Of a stretch of 64,000 nt of DNA, positions 11,401 to 20,807 are shown in pieces (position 1 is the stretch's first letter; each line of letters starts with the position of its first letter). The DNA lies in the NCBI RefSeq assembly GCF_024323335.1, contig NC_066581.1, positions 35,544,699 through 35,608,698 of the forward strand, read 5' to 3'. Source of the stretch: Lathyrus oleraceus. Its lineage: Eukaryota > Streptophyta > Magnoliopsida > Fabales > Fabaceae. Made by a program: the position numbers and the translations under genes. The notes under the pieces are model-generated. The model was given only the letters and a program-made list of their open reading frames with translations. It ran no database searches and had not been told where the DNA came from.

Positions 11401-14300
11401 AAAATGTGAAACTATATATTTCTGCTTATAAATGAGTCCAAAAGTAGTATTTTATATGATACAAATATTGACTGCTTTTCAACAGTAGAACAGTGTTATT
11501 TATAGGAGCATTATATATTCTTACCGTAATGTAGAAAAGTAGAAGTGAAAGAGCAGAACAAACTTCTGACCATTCTGATTTTGTAGAAAGTTTGAATAGC
11601 CCAAAGTGGTAAAATATCGACCTAATGGTCTCTGGGAATTCAATAGGAAGTTGGTATATGTACAGCAAAATGATATTGAAGCCAGCATAATATAGAAGGT
11701 ATCTCCACCACCTTCAAATTCATAAAATCCACAAACCATTGAACCAACTAAATTCTATTTGAAATTTATACTAGAACAATAAATAGTACTATCATCATAT
11801 TTTGTTTGGGGAGGAAAAGCTTACCGAAAGATACCTATATAATTGCTTGTCCAAGACCAATCTACTAGCCCAATACTGCTGCAAATGAAAAAAGGCAAGG
11901 AAACCCAAGATGCATGACTAATCCCAGCAATTAGTTGAATAGCAGGCATCAATAAAACACACAATCCCTTGAGATGAGATCCTGCAATCCAAAAACCAAC
12001 ATCCATCTATAAATACTCTGTAGAGACAGAGAAATCAGTTTATTATACTTATTAGTGTTAAACAACATCATGCAACCAAATAAATTATTCATTTTAACAT
12101 AAGAACAGATGATAATTTTTTAATAGAAAAAAAGTGAAGGTTGAAATCTTAACCATGTCAAAGAAACAGTCATCCTATTATTCCTAACAGTGGTTTTATG
12201 AAAAATCTCTTGTCTATTTCAAAATATAAAATTATTAAAGAAAACAAGTCCAGTACAAAAAGAGGTCAGCAAAACCACCCTTGAAAACAGAAAAAGAAGA
12301 CAAAAATGAAAAGAAACCACTTAGAAATAATCAAGACTGCAAAAACGACCCTTTGTATATCAGTGATGGTGAATCCCTTAAAACAAACATGGGAAAAAGA
12401 TGGAGATGCCATAAACAAAACTCCATCCCAAAGCAAGAATAAGGGAAAAGAGATAAGTTTTACAACAAACCTATTCGCGGAGAGGAAGAGCATAGATGCC
12501 CTGAATAAAATTTTCTCCATGCATCTTGACCACATCCATTTCCATATATTTCAATTAGAGAAAGAAAGGTTGCTAATACTTGCATGACCAAAAAATAGTC
12601 AATCGGCAAAGTCCTCCAAGACTGCACTCTGCAAAATCATTTCATACAGCATTTGTAGACTTGTAGTATACTCTGAATGGTGATACACTAAGGGAGGGAA
12701 ATTATAATATACAAAAGGTAAAAACCAAAACAAAAAACTACCTTATAAATCCAATTAGCTGAGCCCACTGAGCATCAGCAGTACTCCAGTGATCCCCCTC
12801 GATGGCCAATACAACATGGAATATGGCATGTGAGAGCAGCGTCAATGAGGATAATATAAGAACAGACCATGATATCAAAGATTGTTGATGGAAACGAGAT
12901 CCTAATTTGGAGAAGTAAACAAGTCATGAAAACATAATAGTTATATTTGCACCTAAAATACAAGAAAAGCACTAGCAAGTGGGGAAAGGGTAGAAACAGA
13001 ATCATAAATTTAGAGCATGTAAGCATCACTAAATTCTTGATAGGACACCAAACATTTTTGTCAAAAAAAGGTATAAAACTCTCATGTTATTAATAGATAA
13101 CAAGGATCAGAGCAAGCATCCCACCTTTTCTAAGAGCGGTGTACTGAATGAATAGGAATGCTATTAGGTCAGCCAAAGACATCAAACTCCAGTTAAGTAT
13201 AGATGCTGCATGAAAGAGTCAATTGCAATTTAGAGAGTGAAAGCTGATAGAAAAAGCAAAGTATACAACTGTGGACAGCCACTCAAGGAGCTTCATGTGA
13301 TTTCAAGCAAACCCATTCAAATTTTAGATGGAATCGCTAGTATAAATTACACAATTGTAAGTTGTAACTACAAACAAGTGTTGTGTAAGTTGCATAGGCA
13401 TTGTCCTATGCAACCAATGTGACTGTTTTGGTAAAGAATGGTATGATCATACTTAACCACTTTTAACAAGACCCTAACTTATGGGTTGTTTAAATCTACA
13501 CCATTAAAGTAAAAAATAGTGGGTTGTATAAATGTGATGTGGCCACTAAATAAGAGATAAACTATCCAAAGTGAGTTGCATAAATTCTTCATGTCTATTG
13601 GAGATGTTCTTACGTAAATGAAGCAAGCATGGAGAAAATTATACAACAACAACCGATCCTTATCCCAGTCGGTTTCATGGATCAACTTTCGCCATAATGT
13701 CCTATCTAGGACCATGTTTTTATCCAAACTATTAATCTCAAGATCTTTCTTAATAACTTCACTTATAGTCTTTCTAGGTATTCCTCTTCCTCTAGTTGTT
13801 TGACTTCTCTCCATCTGATCTAGCCTCTTTACCACAGAATCTACATGTCTTTTCTCTACATGCTCAACTCACCTTAAGTCTATTTTCCACCATCTTCTCT
13901 ACTATATGTGTTACCCCTAATCTTATCATATTTAATCTTACAACACATCCAACGCAACATCCTCATTTCTGCTACACTTACTTTTATTTCGTACTCGCAT
14001 GTCTTATTGCAGTCCAATAACATTTTCTCTTCAACTAGGGCGGTATATTTGCGTCACATGAAACTCCTAAAACCCTCAGCTTAAATTTGATGGTTGGACC
14101 AGATACGACACCCACACATGTTGTTACATCCCAATCACTTCCAATATTTAAAACTATCATCCGCGTGAGTATCATATAATTCAAGTAGTAATATTGGAAC
14201 GCAATAAGCATAACAATGTGGAGTAAAAATTGAGGAATAATAAGATCAAACCTGTAAGGAGAATGATAGGTAGAGCGAATCCAGGTATAAACCTAACCAT
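5431..14300 (-). CDS. PIEZO: PIEZO mechanosensitive ion channel, exons 1-11 (partial)
   Basis: Plant PIEZO is a giant multi-pass, mechanically gated cation channel, reported at the vacuolar membrane in moss and Arabidopsis. I recognise the N-terminal third by similarity to Arabidopsis PIEZO, for example ISHASWVSLPFFI, KSEWSEVCSALSLLLFYI, SFWSFHFASLCSFGLLAYVG, GLWHYPIP and VATIAWGLRK. Exons run from right to left: 14252-14300 (start codon at 14300), 13125-13205, 12742-12901, 12471-12628, 11825-11981, 11525-11711, 10253-10368, 9693-9777, 7979-8194, 7722-7896 and 5431-5559. All introns have GT/AG ends. The exons sum to 1513 nt (about 504 codons) with consistent phases and no stop. Exon 11 ends in a GTAAGT donor, and exon 12 must lie left of the window beyond the copia element. 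The full family length is roughly 2,400-2,500 residues. Boundaries come from reading, not transcripts. Confidence 0.93.
6280..7490 (+). pseudogene. copia gag-protease fragment in PIEZO intron 10
   Basis: This is a second, unrelated copia remnant on the strand opposite PIEZO. Gag begins near 6290 (KLNG motif). It continues through MSWLLNTMTNEIG at 6461 and HDLRQGDLSVTNY near 6607, then after a frameshift through a stretch from 6665 ending at 6944. A broken protease follows near 7224, where DSGASDHM has lost one base so the active-site Gly falls out of frame, with further homology to 7484. Integrase, RT and LTRs are absent, so only the gag-protease part survives. It sits between exons 10 and 11 and should be spliced out. 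Confidence 0.8.
8382..8656. mobile_element. Stowaway-like MITE in PIEZO intron 8
   Basis: The element is 275 bp with terminal inverted repeats. The left end is CTCCCTCTGTTCCTTTTTAA and the right end, reverse-complemented, is CTTCCTCCGTTCCTTTTTAA. It is flanked by TA on both sides (8380-8381 and 8657-8658), as expected for Tc1/mariner-class Stowaway elements. It has no coding capacity. Confidence 0.9.
8657..9692. other. Rest of PIEZO intron 8, no gene seen
   Basis: This is AT-rich intron sequence with short A/T runs. I see no coding homology, inverted repeats or LTR ends. Confidence 0.6.
9778..10252. other. PIEZO intron 7, no feature seen
   Basis: This is intron sequence between exons 8 and 7, with nothing recognisable in it. 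Confidence 0.6.
10416..10825 (-). repeat. LTR of truncated copia element (PIEZO intron 6)
   Basis: A 410-bp segment with matching ends (TGTTACAAAA on the left and the complement of TGTTGAGATATG on the right) lies directly downstream of a minus-strand copia RNase H. A purine-rich tract, GAGAGGAG on the minus strand, separates the two. It is therefore the 3' LTR; no partner LTR is present. Confidence 0.78.
10826..11222 (-). pseudogene. Truncated copia RNase H C-terminus
   Basis: Reading from 11222 to 10832 on the minus strand gives the end of a copia pol: an AEAKYRAM motif, then CDNQVALHIASNQVF, then TKHIEIEC-like residues after a stop, ending in DKLDAYNLYAPA before the LTR. Everything upstream of RNase H is missing, so this is a 5'-truncated copy in intron 6. 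It shares orientation with PIEZO and contains stops. Confidence 0.8.
11223..11524. other. Rest of PIEZO intron 6, no feature seen
   Basis: This is AT-rich intron DNA between the truncated copia fragment and exon 6. Confidence 0.55.
11982..12470. other. PIEZO intron 4, no feature seen
   Basis: This intron separates exons 5 and 4. Open frames on both strands show no recognisable protein. Confidence 0.6.
13206..13609. other. Proximal part of PIEZO intron 1, no feature seen
   Basis: This is intron sequence between exon 2 and the LINE remnant. I recognise nothing in it. Confidence 0.55.
13610..14040 (-). pseudogene. RTE-type LINE 3' fragment (PIEZO intron 1)
   Basis: The minus strand encodes the C-terminal tail typical of plant RTE LINE reverse transcriptases: KRLDQMERSQTTRGRGIPRK, then KKDLEINSLDKNMVLDRTLW and RKLIH. 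A broken RxxVEHVEKRHVD stretch precedes it. The tail ends at 13600-13660 in the characteristic CAACAACAACCGATCCTTAT-like 3' region. The catalytic RT domain is absent. It lies in intron 1, on the same strand as PIEZO. Confidence 0.8.
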
Positions 14301-14700
14301 GATTAAACGTAATCACAATTTCATGTGAAAAAACTAGAATCAGTGATTACATCATAGTGTGGAGCAACACAAATCAATCTATAGAACCCAGTCCTTTGGT
14401 GAAACCCTGAAAATGAGCGCGATTGAAGGTTTCGCTTCTCATGGCAATGCATGTGGAGAACCAAAACGACGCCGGATTATAATGTTGCCGTTGAAGACCG
14501 CAACGGGAAAAGGAACGATTCGAGATTTGAATCGATGAAATGTGGATGAATGAGATTTGAGACGTGACGAAGCGTGTTCTTCGCTTACGCTTTGTTGATG
14601 AGTTGAGTTTCCATTTCCCTCCTGAATTGGATCAACTGAATTTTCGTTACTCGAGAAATCAATGAAGGGTAATTCCGGTACTTCGTTTCTTTTAGCCTTC
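14301..14700 (-). promoter_or_regulatory. PIEZO 5' leader and proximal promoter region
   Basis: This is sequence upstream of the PIEZO start codon. It has higher GC than the introns and CpG-containing stretches at 14410-14600. Two out-of-frame ATGs are present on the minus strand at 14442 and 14452, each opening a short reading frame, so they could be upstream ORFs if transcribed. The transcription start is not determinable by eye. Confidence 0.45.
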
Positions 14701-14995
14701 TTTCTGTTTCAGTCATAGCATAGGCGTAAGCAAAAACTGGGAGCTGATTCAATGCGATATTACGATAGTAACCCCTGAAACATTAGAAAAAAATGTTTTA
14801 TTTTTCGGAAACATTTTTTGCATTAGAAGAGAAAATGTTGATTGCATAATGGTTAGGTTTATACAAGTATGGTTATGACTTTTGTCTATAAAGATGGCAA
14901 AAAGATTTTTTTTTCAAAATAAATTTTTAAAAATTATTTTTTAGAAAATTTTCTAATATAACCACATTTTAAAACAGATGCGTCAGATCATCTGG
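14701..14995. other. Intergenic spacer between PIEZO and the PMD remnant
   Basis: This is AT-rich DNA with no coding homology. It ends at an imperfect inverted repeat (GATGCGTCAGA...TCTGGCGCATC, about 14978-15002) at the edge of the 847-bp duplication. Confidence 0.5.
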
Positions 14996-15842
14996 CGCAT
15001 CTATTTTGCACCACGAGGAGGCGCCACCTTTAGTAGCGCATGCATTGGCTTGCTCATGAGGAGGTGTCAATGTCATAGGCGTCTGCTTGTTGTATGTGGT
15101 GTATGCGTCAATTCATTTGACGCATACATCCTTGTATTATTTTTAATTTTTATTTATTTATTAAATAATAAAAAATGATGTAAAAAAATAATTTTATTCA
15201 TGATATAATAAATGTTACATGGGATTGACAAAAATTTAATGACTTGCCCGATCGAAACGTCCTCCTATTCCACATTCAGGTGCGTTACTTTGTCTTCATG
15301 GTCTCCCACGATTTTCCTGAGGTGTTTTGGGTCTTTGCGTGTTGACCTGATCGAATGATGGCTGGTGTGAAGGTCCGACGGAAGTTCCAGCGGTATTTGA
15401 CAGATGTGTCATCATTTGTTCCCAATATCCTGAGGGCCTCTGGCCAACTGCACTCCTGTAATGGAGTTCGGTGCCCATGTCATCGTAGTTAGGTCGATGG
15501 GGTTGGATGGATTATGGACGGTATAGTTGCCCGAATTGGGACATTGAATCGTTTTGGAAACGAAGCAATGGTTCATATGGTGTACTATAGTTAAACAATG
15601 GTTGGGTGTTTTGGTGATGGATGTTTGAGTGGTCATTGGTGGGGGGTACGATGAAGTGACACATATGAATCATCTGGGCTATAGACGGTTGTGGTTGAAG
15701 CGTATGGTTATTGGTGGGTAGGGTTTGATTCTTGGTTTTGTGATTGGGTGGGTGGCATGAATGGATTGCGACGTTGGATGTTTGGTTGTTGGGTGGATGG
15801 CATGAATGGGTTGCGAGGTTGGGTGTTTGTTTGTTGGGTGGG
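14996..15842. repeat. 847-bp tandem duplication, copy 1
   Basis: This is nearly identical to 15843-16689, with only about seven differences seen. It contains the 3' end of the PMD gene on the minus strand. It also includes an 11-bp-arm inverted repeat, GTATGCGTCAA...TTGACGCATAC, at about 15102-15128. Confidence 0.92.
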
Positions 15843-17168
15843 TGCATCTATTTTGCACCACGAGGAGGCACCACCTTTAGTAGCGCATGCATTGGCTTGC
15901 TCATGAGGAGGTGTCAATGTCATAGGCGCCTGCTTGTTGTTTGTGGTGTATGCGTCAATTCATTTGGCGCATACACCCTTGTATTATTTTTAATTTTTAT
16001 TTATTTATTAAATAATAAAAAATGATGTAAAAAAATAATTTTATTCATGATATAATAAATGTTACATGGGATTGACAAAAATTTAATGACTTGCCCGATC
16101 GAAACGTCCTCCTATTCCACATTCAGGTGCGTTACTTTGTCTTCATGGTCTCCCACGATTTTCCTGAGGTGTTTTGGGTCTTTGCGTGTTGACCTGATCG
16201 AATGATGGCTGGTGTGAAGGTCCGACGGAAGTTCCAGCGGTATTTGACAGATGTGTCATCATTTGTTCCCAATATCCTGAGGGCCTCTGGCCAACTGCAC
16301 TCCTGTAATGGAGTTCGGTGCCCATGTCATCGTAGTTAGGTCGATGGGGTTGGATGGATTATGGACGGTATAGTTGCCCGAATTGGGACATTGAATCGTT
16401 TTGGAAACGAAGCAATGGTTCATAGGGTGTACTATAGTTAAACAATGGTTGGGTGTTTTGGTGATGGATGTTTGAGTGGTCATTGGTGGGGGGTACGATG
16501 AAGTGACACATATGAATCATCTGGGCTATAGACGGTTGTGGTTGAAGTGTATGGTTATTGGTGGGTAGGGTTTGATTCTTGGTTTTGTGATTGGGTGGGT
16601 GGCATGAATGGATTGCGACGTTGGATGTTTGGTTGTTGGGTGGATGGCATGAATGGGTTGCGAGGTTGGGTGTTTGTTTGTTGGGTGTATGTGGTAGGTT
16701 AATGGTGTGAGGTTGGTTGTTGGGTTTGGGTGGTTTGACATTGGTGTTGGACGGGGACTTGTTGTTGGGCGTACGATGACGAGGCTAGTTGGCGTGGATC
16801 AATCAAATATCGCGGCTTAGACATAAATTGTTGTATTATCACTGACCTAAACCATGTCATATATTGTTGATTTGGTCTTGCACCATGGGTGACTAGTTCG
16901 TTTAAGATATGTTGTTGTCGATTCCTCATTGACGACACATCTCTTTTGCAAAGTCTCTCTAGTCAGAATATTCCCATTGGGCATCAACTCTTTTTTTATG
17001 CCAATTCCCCAAACACGTCGGAGGTTCTAGAATCTGTTGTTGCATGCCGAACTGCAATTTTACTGGTCACTCTGGTGCATTTCCACAGTAGTGAATCGGA
17101 TAATTGGTGTCTTTGTTGTCCAAACTGCAGCATCGTCATGGTTAACCTGATGATCAAGTCACATATAT
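15230..17168 (-). pseudogene. Plant mobile domain (PP7 long form-like) gene, C-terminal part
   Basis: On the minus strand this resembles the C-terminal half of legume PMD / 'serine/threonine-protein phosphatase 7 long form' proteins, which are frequently transposon-associated. Visible landmarks are QFGQQRHIPD- and GNWHKKRVD-like pieces in shifting frames at 16990-17130, then RNRQQHILNELVTHGARPNQ, YMTWFRS and SKPRYLIDP at about 16790-16935. A Gln/Pro/Thr-rich tail follows. Several frameshifts are present. The tail is present twice because of the 847-bp duplication. The N-terminal half is at 39850-40932, beyond the Athila-like insertion, in the same orientation. The family assignment is from memory of its conserved motifs. 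Confidence 0.7.
15843..16689. repeat. 847-bp tandem duplication, copy 2
   Basis: This is the second copy of the unit starting at 14996, offset by exactly 847 bp. The junction is within the shared GCATCTATTTTGC sequence. Confidence 0.92.
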
Positions 17169-17173
17169 GGCCT

Positions 17174-18593
17174 TGATCAGTCATCATTTATGCTAGACAT
17201 TCCACTATTTAACCGTAAATAAGTCAGGTAAACTGTGTAAACTGAAGCATTTTTAGTTAGATATAAGCTCAATTCTATAATATAAAGTGTGTTGTTACTT
17301 ATGAGTTTCTTGAGGATATTTTACACTTTTGGGTATGTTAGCAGGTAAAAAACTAGTTTGGAAGCTCAGGGAATCAAACGTCAGATGAGAAATTGAACCC
17401 GAGCAAGAAAACGGAAGAAAAAATCATTTTTCTGGAGAACCTGCTGTCCATACGCGTATGGCCTTACATGATACGCGTATGGGCCTTCCCAGTACGCGTA
17501 GCATACGTAAATGACCAGAGGGATGGAAAATTCAGCCAAAAGACAAGCTTCTGGTGATACGCGTACCAGCCTGGGCAATACGCGTACCAGTCTGGGCAAT
17601 ACGCGTACCAGACTGGGCAATACGCGTATCAGAGGCTGTGTTACGTGCAGTACGCGTTTGAGACCAGGCAATACGCGTATGGGACAGCTCAGTACGCGTA
17701 TGGAGCACAAAATCAGGAAAAATCCAACTGAATAGCTATTAAGAGGCCAGACCACGATTTTCCGGGGGTTGGACGTTTTGGAGAGAAAAAAGACGCGTTT
17801 TGAGAGCTGGAGACTCGACGAATATCAAAGGATTCATATGTTCAAGAGTTTTCCGACTATTGAAGATTGATTCCTCACGAAATTCTGTAATGACAACAAT
17901 ATTAATCTTTGTTTTTATTTCTATTATGAGTATCTAAACCCCCCATTGCTAGGGGGTGGCCCTGATTCTGAATGTGACAGATTTGATGTTTATGAATGCA
18001 TTGATTAGTTATTCTTTTCCATTGATTTGTTCTTATTACCGTTCTTTATGCTTTATTCGTCGGACCAACGAGTGATGATTAATATGAATAGTTTAAGCTG
18101 GACAGCGATTATTCATTGACCTGGATAAGAACTTTGGATAGTAAAAATAACCTAGGACTAGGGATTTTCTATCTGACCGGTAATTCTTGATATTTGAATG
18201 CTTGAGTATGAACTTAATTATTTATGGACATAGTAATTAGGTTACATAATCAAAGGTCTATTTACTAAGGACTTAGGAATAGATACCCTTGAGGACCGAA
18301 ATTAATTTGACAGGAATATTGTTTAAGCCTTCATAAATTATATCTGTTACAGGAAGTTTCATTCACCGACCCTACCAATCGTCTCTCATTTGTATCTCGT
18401 TCAACCTTTTTACTTGCTTTACTTATTTGCAATTGGTAGGATAATTACTCACAACACAAAAACCAAAGGCTTTTGTCTAATTGAAACAATCTATAAACTC
18501 TGTATCGTCAAGCAGTCCTTGAGATCGACAAACGGGGAATTTCCCTTTTATTACTACAGTGAGAAAAATAGTACACTTGCTATTTTCCCATCA
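17174..18593 (+). repeat. Left LTR of outer Athila-like element
   Basis: The LTR runs TGATCAGTCATC...TTTTCCCATCA, 1420 bp, and is nearly identical to 38356-39775. It holds a cluster of ACGCGT palindromes in its first quarter. Short open frames within it are not genes. Confidence 0.95.
17452..17702. repeat. ACGCGT palindrome array in the LTR
   Basis: Ten ACGCGT sites, mostly in ATACGCGTAT or ATACGCGTACCAG context, fall within about 250 bp. Three consecutive units near 17567-17630 recur at exactly 21 bp. ACGCGT fits the plant CGCG box bound by CAMTA calmodulin-binding factors. A regulatory role is inferred. The same array is in the right LTR at 38634-38885. Confidence 0.85.
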
Positions 18594-18599
18594 AGTTTT

Positions 18600-18618
18600 T
18601 GGCGTCGTTGTCGGGGAC
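18600..18618 (+). promoter_or_regulatory. Primer binding site, outer element
   Basis: TGGCGTCGTTGTCGGGGAC lies six bases after the LTR. It matches the Athila-type PBS (TGGCGCCGTTGCCGGGGA, tRNA-Asp) with two C-to-T changes. Confidence 0.85.
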
Positions 18619-18743
18619 TGCCAAAGATAATAGAGTTTATTAATTTATTTTCAATTAGAATTTTGTTGCTCTGCATCCAAAATTTTATTTACTGTTAATT
18701 TTATTTTTATTGTTATTACAACTAATTTCTGTCTAATCTGTGT

Positions 18744-18938
18744 ATGCGAGGTAAGGCCTCAGCTAATTTTCATTTTGACGCAGAACCAGAGAGGACATTG
18801 CGCGCAAAGCTCAGAGAAGCTAGAAGGAAAAAACTTGCAAACTCTGACACCGAAGAACTAGTCTTTGTTCACTCCGAAAAATCTGAGTCAGACACAGATT
18901 CACATCCAGACACTGTAAACATGGCTGCAGACCCACCC
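18744..18938 (+). CDS. gag N-terminus of outer element (5' piece of a split ORF)
   Basis: An ATG at 18744 opens a 65-codon charged N-terminal gag segment (REARRKK, then an acidic Glu/Asp/Ser stretch). Its reading is ended by the LTR of the inner Athila. It continues in the same frame at 32588 once the inner element and one target duplication are discounted, so the gag frame was open when the inner element landed. There is no stop or frameshift in this piece. Confidence 0.85.
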
Positions 18939-19173
18939 TGATAACACGAAATTATATCACATTTTAAGACTTAACTTAATTAGATTATATTATCATTTAC
19001 TTTAATTTATCCCATTTTATCAGATATTATGCAGTATTTCTTTTCTATTTACATCAGGTACCCATTTTGAAGCAAAAGTGAAAAAGGGAAGAAAAGGAGG
19101 TGTAAAAAGCAATAAAAAGGAAACAAATAACCAAGACCAAGCCCAGCCCAAAAGAAAGCGCACGTTGCCCCTG

Positions 19174-19258
19174 TGACGGGCGTCACAAGGAGTGTGACGA
19201 GCGTCACACTAAAAGCACTCCTGTGACGAGCGTCACACATGGTGTGACGAACGTCACA
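19174..19258. repeat. TGACG-N2-CGTCA palindrome cluster in inner LTR
   Basis: There are four copies of GTGACGNGCGTCAC-type palindromes; the best form is GTGTGACGAGCGTCACAC, with 8-bp arms and a 2-bp centre. TGACG is the core of the as-1 element bound by TGA-class bZIP factors. They lie about 130 bp upstream of the LTR TATA box. A role as enhancer is inferred. Confidence 0.85.
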
Positions 19259-19386
19259 CCAGTCCTCTATATTTTTGGCGCAAGGAACTCAACTGACCAC
19301 GTTGAAGCCTACTTCCACGCACGCTTAACCCTCGGAACGAGACCACGCACACGGAAACCCTTGAAAAGTAGTTACACCAGCAGCTG

Positions 19387-19394
19387 TATAAATA
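19387..19394 (+). promoter_or_regulatory. LTR TATA box, inner Athila
   Basis: TATAAATA lies within CTGTATAAATAGCAG, downstream of the palindrome cluster. It is repeated at 31275-31282 in the right LTR. Confidence 0.75.
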
Positions 19395-20701
19395 GCAGCT
19401 AATTGGGAACTTTCAAAGACACAGTTTTTGCACGCTCAGTTTTGCGGAAGCTCTGCCAAATTTATTTTTCACGCCTTTGCTTATTTTTCTTCCTTTCCAA
19501 CATTGTTCATTTTATTTATTTCTTTTGCAAGTTTTACTTTCTCTTTTCCCCTTGCAATTTATCTTCCCCGTTTTTAGCTTTTAGATATTTTTCGCGTAGT
19601 AGTTTCTACACCGGAAACTACTGTGCAACTTTATACCGGATTTAACCTTACGTTATATTCCAGTTTTATTTCCTTGATTTAATTTACTGTTTAATTGAAG
19701 AATCCAAGAACAAATCCTACCGGCTTGTGGTGGAGTGTTCAAGACCATTGTATTACGCATTCAGGTTCTTTAATCGTTATTTAATTTTAATGTTTTATTC
19801 TATTGTTTATTCATATTGCCTGCCTGGAATGAGTCTGTTTATGCATGATATAAATTCTTATTTATTTAGCATGTCTGGCTAATTTGCCTAGGTATCGGTA
19901 TGTAAAGTAAGCAGAAAAAGGGGTCGAGACTGAGTCGGTCTATCTAAACTTAAAATTAGAATCAATCTTTTTACGGTCTCAACTTACAGGTTTAATAACA
20001 AGATTTTTTACAAAAAGTAAAGAACATAAAGAAGTTAAAACCAACAGAGCGAGAGTTTGAGGTTTTGACTGGACAGTGTGAGTTAGGCATTAATTCTAGA
20101 TCAGGGCGAGAGCAAGTTTTAGAGTCAATTAAATTCTGACCTTTTCCAAAAAGTATTTTTAAAGATCGAATGTGAGGACGAGAGTTAAGCATTTGGATTT
20201 AATCATATAACCTAAGTCAACAGAGCGAGAGTTTGAGATAAGGGTGTTTAAAACGGTCAGTATTTTCTTAAAAAGAGTTTCTGCAACTTTATTGCTTTCA
20301 AAATATGGTTTTTGACTTAATTATAAGTGACAGCAACATTAATATAAAATCATGGTTTATTCAACAGAGCGAGAGTTTGAGATAAAACCTTTAACCAATA
20401 AAGTTAACTGAAACGATTTATTTTAAAAACCTGGAAACCGACAAAGACTTGATTCCCTAGTTTTGACGAACTACATACCGATATCCGTTTTATTGATATT
20501 TAATCTAGATATTAGTTTAGCTCTTAGTTTTTCCCCAAACAATCAAACATTTTCACCTTAGATTTACGTAGTAACTTTAGATAACGGTATATCGATTCAT
20601 AAGTCCCTGTGGGATCGATATCTTTTAAAACTACGCGATAGAACTGTGCACTTGCAGTTTGTATCCCATTCTCGACTCACACAGTCGAGCGATCAAGTTT
20701 T

Positions 20702-20720
20702 TGGCGCCGTTGCCGGGGAC
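20702..20720 (+). promoter_or_regulatory. Primer binding site, inner Athila
   Basis: TGGCGCCGTTGCCGGGGAC lies seven bases after the LTR. It is the canonical Athila PBS complementary to tRNA-Asp. Confidence 0.9.
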
Positions 20721-20807
20721 TTTTATTCAATCGATATCGTAACTCTTCCGTTACGCTGTAGAGACTAAGGTTTCTTTTTCCTTCTATTCTTTCTTTCGTT
20801 GATTTGT

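Larger units (their letters stand above)
18939..20695 (+). repeat. Left LTR of inner Athila
   Basis: The LTR runs TGATAACACGAAAT...GTCGAGCGATCA, 1757 bp. It contains the TGACG/CGTCA palindrome cluster (19174-19255), a TATAAATA box at 19387-19394, and three GAGCGAGAGTTTGAG-type repeats at 20045-20370. Confidence 0.95.

Noticed and set aside
12306..12587. 93-codon plus-strand ORF
   Set aside because: It is antisense to PIEZO exon 4 and intron 4, with no domain similarity.
17511..17735. Repetitive 74-codon ORF with DTRTSLGN repeats
   Set aside because: It is a by-product of the 21-bp ACGCGT repeat (a 7-residue period) within the LTR.
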